Shown: positions 57,880-64,000 of the stretch, one piece after another | Numbering within the stretch: position 1 is the stretch's first letter | How the letters are laid out: every line of letters begins with the position of its first letter | NCBI GenBank assembly: GCA_021307315.1 | Contig: JAJSPD010000022.1 | Location: forward strand, 1-64,000 | Reading direction: 5' to 3' | From: Bisporella sp. PMI_857 | Lineage: Eukaryota; Ascomycota; Leotiomycetes; Helotiales; Helotiaceae | Length of the DNA: 64,000 nucleotides | Program-made: the position numbers and the translations under genes | Notes under the pieces: generated by a model | What the model was told of the DNA's origin: nothing | The model's input: only the letters and a program-made list of their open reading frames with translations | The model's database searches: none

Positions 57880-58476
57880 TGTACTTACTGTAACCAATGT
57901 CCCCTCCAATACCTATGACGCCGACGCGATCACCAAGGTCGTACGCCACCATCAAAAAGGGGGCTCCACACGGTGGCGCCTGCGCACATCAGCGGACCAG
58001 CATCTTCGGATGCAATCTCATCAGGGATCCTGAAAGCGCTGAGACGTCCCATGCAATGGCCGTTCCAAAGGAGTCTTGATCCCAATCTGCAGTACCGAAG
58101 TATGTACTGTTGACACACTAAACCTGACGACCTGTGGGTAGCTAAGCAAAACTCATTCAGACTAGAGCGATAACTCATCATTACTTGTCACACACGATTA
58201 GCAATATCCACAGAACTTCTGGAACCAACCCATACCTACTCGGTCGCCCATTTGGAAATCAGATACGCCAGTAACAGAGGAACCGATCTCAGTGATAATT
58301 CCAACGCCTTTGTGCCCGAGACCCTGCTCATAGTGACGGTAGTGCTCATCGGTACCGCAGACACCACATTGTGATATCTTAACGATGACCTCGGTCGGCT
58401 TTGGTTCACGATGGCCTATGGCCTCGGTGATTCCTCCTGTTTTAGATCCTTTGAAGACCGCGAAGTCGACACCCAT
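57880..58476 (-). pseudogene. Zinc alcohol dehydrogenase pseudogene
   Basis: From ATG 58476 the frame reads GVDFAVFKGSKTGGITEA, SQCGVCGTDEHYRHYEQG, GHKGVGIITEIG and MGDRVGMGWFQKFCGYC, then a stop. The next expected region (structural zinc cysteines) is missing. Further pieces in other frames read ADWDQDSFGTAIAWDV and FRIPDEIASEDAGPLMCAGA, then VGVIGIGG with another shift. These are successive blocks of a cinnamyl-alcohol-dehydrogenase-like MDR enzyme. Deletion plus at least two frameshifts make it non-functional. Confidence 0.75.
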
Positions 58477-59076
58477 GATTTACAAATGCTATGGAATATA
58501 TTTCAATCAGAGAATAGATTCTATTAGGAACGATGACAATTGTTTGTAGATCTGAAAAAATTAAAGTTGTTTGTCGTGAACTCCCGTTGACCAGAAATAC
58601 TCGTATTTATAGGTTTCTTCCCTTGAAGTCCCCCATCGAGGAGAACTGAATCGACATCACTAACACTAATCCATCTAACCACCTGTTCAGCATGTTGTCG
58701 CAAAGATGTAAGAGCATGAGATTTACCCGCGTACGTACAGTGTTCTATATGCCCCGCCGCAAACCGGGATCCGCTTAAACCCGCAAAATGTGACCCTCCT
58801 GCCCGTACCAGATCATCTTACCAGATGCAGCCGTGAGGCAACAGTTTTCTTGGCTTTCCAGATTTTCGTTGAGTGGATCATTTCCACACCAAGTTTACGT
58901 ATATCTTTAGGCTGCAGACTTTGCTTTATAGCAGCGTTCCAGCCAATGTACTTACATCCATCAACACTCCATTGAGCAATTTTGATTCGGGGATACCAAA
59001 TATTCTAGTGCCTTCTTGGACATCCTCAAATATTTTAATACGAATTACCGTGCATTGTGTTGATTTATCGCTCAAC
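58477..59076. other. Intergenic, promoter of the GNAT gene
   Basis: About 600 bases between the ADH pseudogene and the GNAT ATG. An open frame runs in from 58873 but lacks an ATG. Confidence 0.4.
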
Positions 59077-59811
59077 ATGGCATTTACAATCCGGGCGGCG
59101 AGTCCGACCGACCTGCCCTCTATAGCAACTCTTGATATCGCAGCTCACAAGCCAACATCAGCCCTCCTAAACATAAACCTACTTCCACCAGACGACATAC
59201 ACGCTCTGTACCTCTCCCGTTACGCGCACTTCCTGTCACAGCCAGATCATTATCGATTCCTCGTTGCCATTACATCTAAGAATGAAACCACACATGGTGG
59301 CGATATTGCAGGCTTCCTCGTAGGAGTGAGACCAAAACTAGAAAGTTCCGAAGAAGACGAATGGAACCCAGTATTCCCAGAGGATGCGCCCGCGGAGAAG
59401 CTTGCATGGTTCTCGGGGTTGATGAAGTCGATGAAGGAGGACAAGATGAAGTATTTTAAAAACGATATGTGGGGTTCGCAGTCCAGTTCTCATAAAACCT
59501 TTCCGTTCCCCACCTGCATCCTCCAGAATCGTCTACAAACACTGCGCTGACGCCAAACAGAACTCGAAGCTCTCGCAACATCACCCTCTTACCAGCGTCG
59601 CGGAGTCGGCTCTCTTCTTCTAACCCACTGGCTACAAGAAGTCGACATCGCTCGTGGAACGCTATACGTTCGCGCCTCACGGTCTGGGCGTGGCTTGTAT
59701 GAGAAACTCGGCTGCGTGAATAAGGGGGAGCACTCGGTCGACGTAAGCGATCACGGATGGACGCAGCCTATCGTCAACACCAACATGATAAGAGCAGCCA
59801 AGGGCACGTGA
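59077..59811 (+). CDS. GNAT-family N-acetyltransferase
   Basis: Exons 59077-59473 and 59561-59811 (87-nt intron, donor GTTCGC, branch GCTGAC), giving 215 aa. The N-terminus MAFTIRAASPTDLPSIATLD is the usual GNAT beta1-alpha1 start. After the intron comes YQRRGVGSLLLTHWL, the acetyl-CoA pyrophosphate-binding motif A (R/QxxGxG), and VRASRSGRGLYEKLGC, motif B. The substrate is unknown. A related truncated copy lies 282 bases downstream on the same strand, suggesting tandem duplication. Confidence 0.85.
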
Positions 59812-60092
59812 TGTTTTAGCACTGGTTTGGGTGTGTGTGATTTGTGATGTCTAAGCATGCGAGAGAACTATCTTCAGGGCCAAACGTGGTTTTATATGAT
59901 CGTTGGTGTAAGGAGACTTAGTAGTGTTTCCAGTATTCACGGCATCAACGGCCTTTATCCAGTGAGCGAGACACGTGGCTCACCGCCACCCCCACACAAG
60001 AGCAAACACATCCCCCATTCTCACCCCATGTTTGTTATATAACCCCAGATTCCCCACTTCATCCTTCCTTTTATATCATCAAGACGTCAATA

Positions 60093-60398
60093 ATGAGCAC
60101 GCACAGCAACCTCACCATTCGCCCTGCCCGCTTATCTGACTTGATCCATCTAACTCGACTCGACCTAGCAGCCAACTCCAATCATCCCCTCATAGCCCTC
60201 TCATTCCCTTATCCATTCCTTGCTACGAAACACTTTCTCGAGCGTCTACAGTGCTGCTTCGCTAGACCGGAACGGTATCACTTTCTGATTGCTACTTTGA
60301 CATCTTCTACACCTTTGTCTGAATCGGACCCGGTTGCGAGTTTCGGGGCGAAAAAGGATGATTCAGGATTGGAGAAGGGGAAGTGGCCGGATTCCTGA
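60093..60398 (+). pseudogene. Truncated GNAT paralogue
   Basis: ATG frame of 101 codons: LTIRPARLSDLIHLTRLDLA, LERLQCCFARPERYHFLIAT, parallel to the start of the gene at 59077. It stops before the acetyl-CoA-binding motifs, and no later exon with QxxGxG is visible. Its 3' end overlaps the antisense kinase-like gene, which presumably replaced the lost half. Confidence 0.6.
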
Positions 60399-61128
60399 TG
60401 TGAAATGAAGGGGAAGCCAAAGATGAGGTTGGGATTGGGAAAGCAGTAGACACCTTCGCTGCTAGGCGTTTCCAATCCCGAACACCAGCTCCTTTGGCTG
60501 TGTAACGCACAACGCCATTGCGTAGAAACCGCTCCAGGTCTTCGCCGTTGAAGTAGTTGGTATTTTTATAGGATATATATCCCATTGTGACGTCCTTAAA
60601 GACGCGGAATGTAGTCCATAACTCCGTCAGTACATCAGGGTCAATTTTGAGATGGCCCATAACGTCCTCGGCGGTATATGGCCACGACTTGCAGTTGTAT
60701 TCCGGGTGCTGACGGCAAAGATTGTCTAAGGATTGATATCCTGTCCAGGCATAAGGGGGCTCCATAAGATCCAGAAAGTTCAAGATAGCCTTGAAAACTT
60801 GGAAACAATCTCTTCGCGCCAGTTTCGCATTTCCCAAGGCCTTCGAAAACCCTGCAAGGAACACTTTCATTTTGTCGTCAAACCCATCCGTAAAAACAGC
60901 GTCGTCGCATATCTCCAGATGAATAACCCCAGCTTGGTTCATTACTGCGACGTGTCTTACTAAGTCTAATAATAAACGCCGTACCATACGAAGCAAGAAT
61001 TTGCTTGTACCAAACGAGAATTCCCTTTTACGGAACGAGCACTTGCTGGTTGATAAAGATACAATGCCTTGTCGTTCTTTCGTAAGCAGGTAAAATGCGT
61101 CCTTGGTTTGGTAAAATCTTTCATCCAC
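60307..61128 (-). CDS. Kinase-like protein, N-terminus unresolved
   Basis: The frame stays open for 273 codons to the stop at 60307; it begins with GTG, and the first ATG codes MVRRLLLDLVRHVAVMNQAG. The text GVIHLEICDDAVFTDGFDDK resembles a kinase catalytic loop with HLE for HRD, then LAGFSKA in place of DFG. A C-terminal segment reads ERFLRNGVVRYTAKGAGVRDW, which I associate with fungal kinase-like hypothetical proteins. A stop lies shortly upstream in this frame while another frame there continues sensibly (DETFTVDEAHSLWMKD), so an intron or frameshift is likely. Catalysis is doubtful. Confidence 0.5.
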   Translation of the reverse strand: MDERFYQTKDAFYLLTKERQGIVSLSTSKCSFRKREFSFGTSKFLLRMVRRLLLDLVRHVAVMNQAGVIHLEICDDAVFTDGFDDKMKVFLAGFSKALGNAKLARRDCFQVFKAILNFLDLMEPPYAWTGYQSLDNLCRQHPEYNCKSWPYTAEDVMGHLKIDPDVLTELWTTFRVFKDVTMGYISYKNTNYFNGEDLERFLRNGVVRYTAKGAGVRDWKRLAAKVSTAFPIPTSSLASPSFHIRNPATSPSPILNHPFSPRNSQPGPIQTKV

Positions 61129-61267
61129 AACGAGTGGGCTTCGTCCACTGTAAAAGTCTCATCCAGAGTGGAAGGTCTATTATGAATTGTGAGTTCGTCC
61201 TCAGTTGCAGAGTCATTCGGCTTTATAGATTAGGTTAGTGCTGAGGATCAAACAGGTGAAAAGTTAC

Positions 61268-61549
61268 TCATTCAGATAAAAAATGGCTCAATATTGTATG
61301 TCGAACGCCGCGCAGCTGCAAGTTCAAAGTTAGGGCTAGTGACTCTAAGCAATACCGAAGGCATAGCTGTAGAACTTCCATAGAGCCATTGACCAAGCCA
61401 TGTTCGGTCCATAAATTGGCTGTAAGCGTAATACGAGCGTTGATACACACGTAAAGCTCAGGTGACAGATCATCGACATCTTCGGTAGCTCGGGCTGCAT
61501 TACGGCCTGTATGTCGAGCTGTAATCTTGATTATCCTGGAATTAATCAA
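61268..61549 (-). mobile_element. PIF1-like helicase fragment
   Basis: Text ATEDVDDLSPELYVCINARI and TLTANLWTEHGLVNGSM matches the C-terminal motif block of PIF1-type DNA helicases (ARVMLT.NLW..GLVNG). About 90 codons remain. Such helicase genes are multi-copy in fungal genomes and part of Helitron-like and subtelomeric repeats. Confidence 0.6.
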
Positions 61550-61723
61550 GGAGGTTATCTTAGTCAGTAACGTGATTTTCTTTCTTTAGTTCCTCCCATC
61601 TGCCGCGAGGATCTTTTGCCATGATATACGCTTATCGACCTATTACTCGATTTTCCACAGAACCAAACTCCCGACCACACAGCACTCTGCTTACAACTAC
61701 CGCCCTTGCCCCCTGACACCTAC

Positions 61724-62087
61724 GTCTTGTTTGTGTAGGAGTTATCGTCAAGAACTGTTTCCATGTTAAGCAATTTCCCAAAGGTGCCCGGAAACAAAAC
61801 TCACACCTTTTCCCAAGCATCAAAGCTGCGGTGAAGACCCTGTATTCACTTCCGGTTCTGCCTTTCACCTGCGGATTGATGATCTTGAGTCGATAAATGC
61901 ATATTAAAGCTAGAAGAACCGCATTCTGTGGCACCCGGATAGTTGGTAAAATTGTCGCGACCCACTTGCGGAGAATGGTAGAAGGCATTGCTTCTTCTCG
62001 AAGTCTTTTCACGGTAAAAGATGACGGCGACGAGTTCTCGGCCTTCTTCAGAGTCTCTATTGATTGGAACCAGAGCAAGCCGGTAAT
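61724..62087 (-). pseudogene. Cyclin (Clg1-like) fragment
   Basis: Two exons survive: 62087-61805 and 61754-61724 (50-nt intron, donor GTGAGT). Joined text: LREEAMPSTILRKWVATIL, QNAVLLALICIYRLKIINP, GSEYRVFTAALMLGKRFLDD, NSYTNKT. This is the cyclin-box block of Pcl/Clg1-type cyclins. The following exon (normally continuing with W...) is not found; the DNA there leads into a PIF1 helicase fragment. The 5' exons are also missing. Confidence 0.65.
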
Positions 62088-62856
62088 CTATTGACCGTCA
62101 GTTCTGCGAGTTTATCCAAAAATATTGACAATGATTATGTTAGTAGCTACACTCTAAACCTTTAATCTTCGTTCCACATTCAGTTCGTAAGCATGGCCGC
62201 TTCTACTCAGGCGCTAATCACCCTTGGCTCACCCTCGGCTCAACTAGCGCACCTGGGCTGGCTGAACAATCCCTGAGCAGTCCCTGAGCAACCTGAACAA
62301 CCTGAGCAGTATCCAATTAACTAATAAGGCCAGATATTAACTTAGGGCCCGTATTATGTTATTTTTGTCAAGTTTTGACGATTATTCCTAGGAGCCCAAA
62401 GAGGCTCCTGAGGATCCCAAACAGGACCTCTATAAAAATAGATTATGTTACGATCCGGGTCACTACCTACAGTAATCGGGAATTCCATTCAAAGAGAAAA
62501 ATCTGCTGCTATTTGTTATAAATCTCATCTCTGCTACTATTTATAACCTGAATTCACCCTCTTGAATACGACTACCAAGCCATTTCTAATCTCCTTTTTT
62601 AAACATCGCATGCGTCTTCTTATTCTTGAAATTTGTTATAATTTATCTATACTTTCACTATTACTAGACTCTTCGCGATACCAAAGGCTACATCACTAAA
62701 AGGCTTTCTTAAGAAAGCCCGTGAGAAAGGCTCCGTGAACAACAAAATACATCATCACCGGAGAGGAAGTCAAGAGAAAACTCGAAACCATGTACTTTGA
62801 AGATGCACTCGCATGACGGCGATGTGGGAACCGTATGTACCGTGCCCATAATCCGA
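62088..62856. other. Intergenic, nothing recognised
   Basis: About 770 bases, with a short imperfect repeat of CCTGAGCAA-like words at 62270-62310. No gene called. Confidence 0.4.
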
Positions 62857-63617
62857 TCATAAGTCCTCCCCGCCAAGGGAGATGGAGTCGATCTCAGTTT
62901 CCACATGTGTCCGCTTGTGTGCCTTCAAGCTATGCGCTCGTGCATAATCCAAGGAGCACACATCACAAATGTGTTTCGGTGCCGGTATTTTCGAGATCGA
63001 GGACTTCCCTGCGAAGACAGCGGCGTTGGGGTGGTAGATGCTCATATGCTTTTTGAGATCCTGTTCCATACCAAAGCCTATGTGAAGCCTTGAGCAAGCT
63101 AGCTCTGTGCAGCAGAATGGCTTTTTATGGTGATTGGTATGGCTATCTCGAGTCGGGGCATCACGAAAGCCTTCGTGGAAGTAGTGACAAGCATGGTGCA
63201 GGCACTTATTCCAATGGAGCCCATAGTACTGTTCCAGCGCTTTCCTATCTTCGGCTTTGAAGGCGTCTGAGACCTTTAAAGCTTCCAGGAGACCCCTGTT
63301 TTTCTCGATAATGACCCCAAGCTCCCCAGCAGCAGCCAGAGACTCTTGTTTGTTCCAAATCTCCCGGGTGGTGGAGCGCAAGAGCAGGTACAGATTCTGG
63401 CAGAAAGAAGAATCTTCGATGACTTCGCATCGCTCTTGGAGCTCGTTCGGATTGTCTTGGTCGCCAGCGTCACTTACCCCAGAAGCTTTGTAGAAATCGA
63501 GCACTGAAATGCCAATTCCGCTGCCAGCAACTGACCAGAGTGTAGCGAGATAAGAGATCGAGTCTTCGAGATGATCTACCCAATGTACAATGGCATAGTC
63601 CAGGAATGCATAGTATC
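62857..63617 (-). pseudogene. C2H2 zinc-finger protein, 5' end cut by an LTR
   Basis: Minus-strand frame from the LTR border to a stop at 62857, about 250 codons. It opens mid-domain with YYAFLDYAIVHWVDHLEDS, a helical segment like those following NACHT or ankyrin modules in fungal proteins. It ends with two zinc fingers: CCTELACSRLHIGFGMEQDL then HMSIYH, and CDVCSLDYARAHSLKAHKRTH. No ATG precedes the conserved text; the LTR at 63618-63878 and another LTR piece replace the 5' part. Intact relatives are likely larger NLR-like or DNA-binding proteins; this one is truncated. Confidence 0.6.
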
Positions 63618-63878
63618 TGTAGAAATAGAAGAATAGAGTCACGGGCCTTCAGAGAGTATAGGGTAAACAACTCAATTGCTGAAGGTTATAGAACCTAAAC
63701 TACAGGAGAGAATCCCTCTACTTATAGAGGTGTGATACTCATACGTGAGTATCACAAACGTAGCGCACACGTCAGTAGATTCATCATCGGAGGCAAAAGT
63801 ACGTATGCATCTTGCGCAAGCATACCTACAACATCCTCAATAGGCTAGGTATGATCCTTAGACCTAGCCCGTTCAACA
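63618..63878 (+). mobile_element. Solo LTR, family D
   Basis: Starts TGTAGAAATAGAAG and ends CCCGTTCAACA; matches 30723-30952 (GGCCTTCAGAGAGTATAGGG, CTACTTATAGAGG). Flanking 5-mers GTATC and ATATC differ by one base, a probable decayed duplication. Confidence 0.7.
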
Positions 63879-64000
63879 ATATCGTAGAATCTAGAGTAGA
63901 ACCTAATACAACAACGAATTATTACCATATCCATCAAGAGCAAGAGCATGGCCTATTATATAGAGCTACGCCTTTTGCCCCGTGGAAGGTAAGACACCGG
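63879..64000 (+). mobile_element. Family G LTR fragment at the window end
   Basis: GTAGAATCTAGAGTAGAACC to GCCCCGTGGAAGGTAA matches the right two-thirds of 45954-46138. It continues beyond the window. Confidence 0.6.

Overview
The window reads as genomic DNA of a filamentous ascomycete (Pezizomycotina; the gene families fit a leotiomycete or helotialean, but that placement is a guess). The evidence is short GT-AG introns of about 47-110 nt with CTAAC/CTGAC-like branch sites, fungus-specific families (HET, NB-ARC/TPR receptors, fungal rhodopsin-domain, RTA1, Zn2Cys6, UPO-type peroxidase, Fig1) and a PSTAIRE cyclin-dependent kinase. I see no CRISPR array, operon, rRNA or convincing tRNA.

Layout. 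0.1-4.7 kb: a four-exon NLR-like gene (alpha/beta hydrolase, NB-ARC, TPR). 4.7-13.8 kb: a degraded DUF3435-like gene, a seven-exon rhodopsin-domain membrane protein, solo LTRs, a protein-kinase pseudogene and a LINE remnant. 13.8-17.8 kb: a second NLR-like gene (HET, NB-ARC, TPR) with twelve almost identical 42-residue TPR repeats. 17.8-28.9 kb: mostly gene-poor, with an MDR oxidoreductase, a YKT6 R-SNARE copy with a damaged splice donor, and a HET protein. 29-36 kb: nested solo LTRs, an unrecognised four-exon gene and a hAT-like MITE. 36-42 kb: a Zn2Cys6 regulator, an inverted degenerate copy of its 5' region about 4.3 kb away, a peroxygenase-like gene between them, Tc1/mariner debris and an RTA1 gene. 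43.6-53.1 kb: a carboxylesterase, a nested LTR/foldback cluster, a Fig1-family gene and a CorA-like transporter. 53-64 kb: hAT and pogo remnants, the CDK1 gene (the clearest housekeeping gene), an ADH pseudogene, two GNAT genes (one truncated), a kinase-like gene, PIF1-helicase and cyclin fragments, and a C2H2 gene fragment ending at an LTR.

The theme is accessory genome: genes of the kind used in non-self recognition (two NLRs and a HET protein) sit in transposon debris together with several pseudogenes whose disabling lesions can be named. I assembled gene models by hand from reading frames, splice signals and family knowledge. Family names come from motif recognition only; no database search was run.
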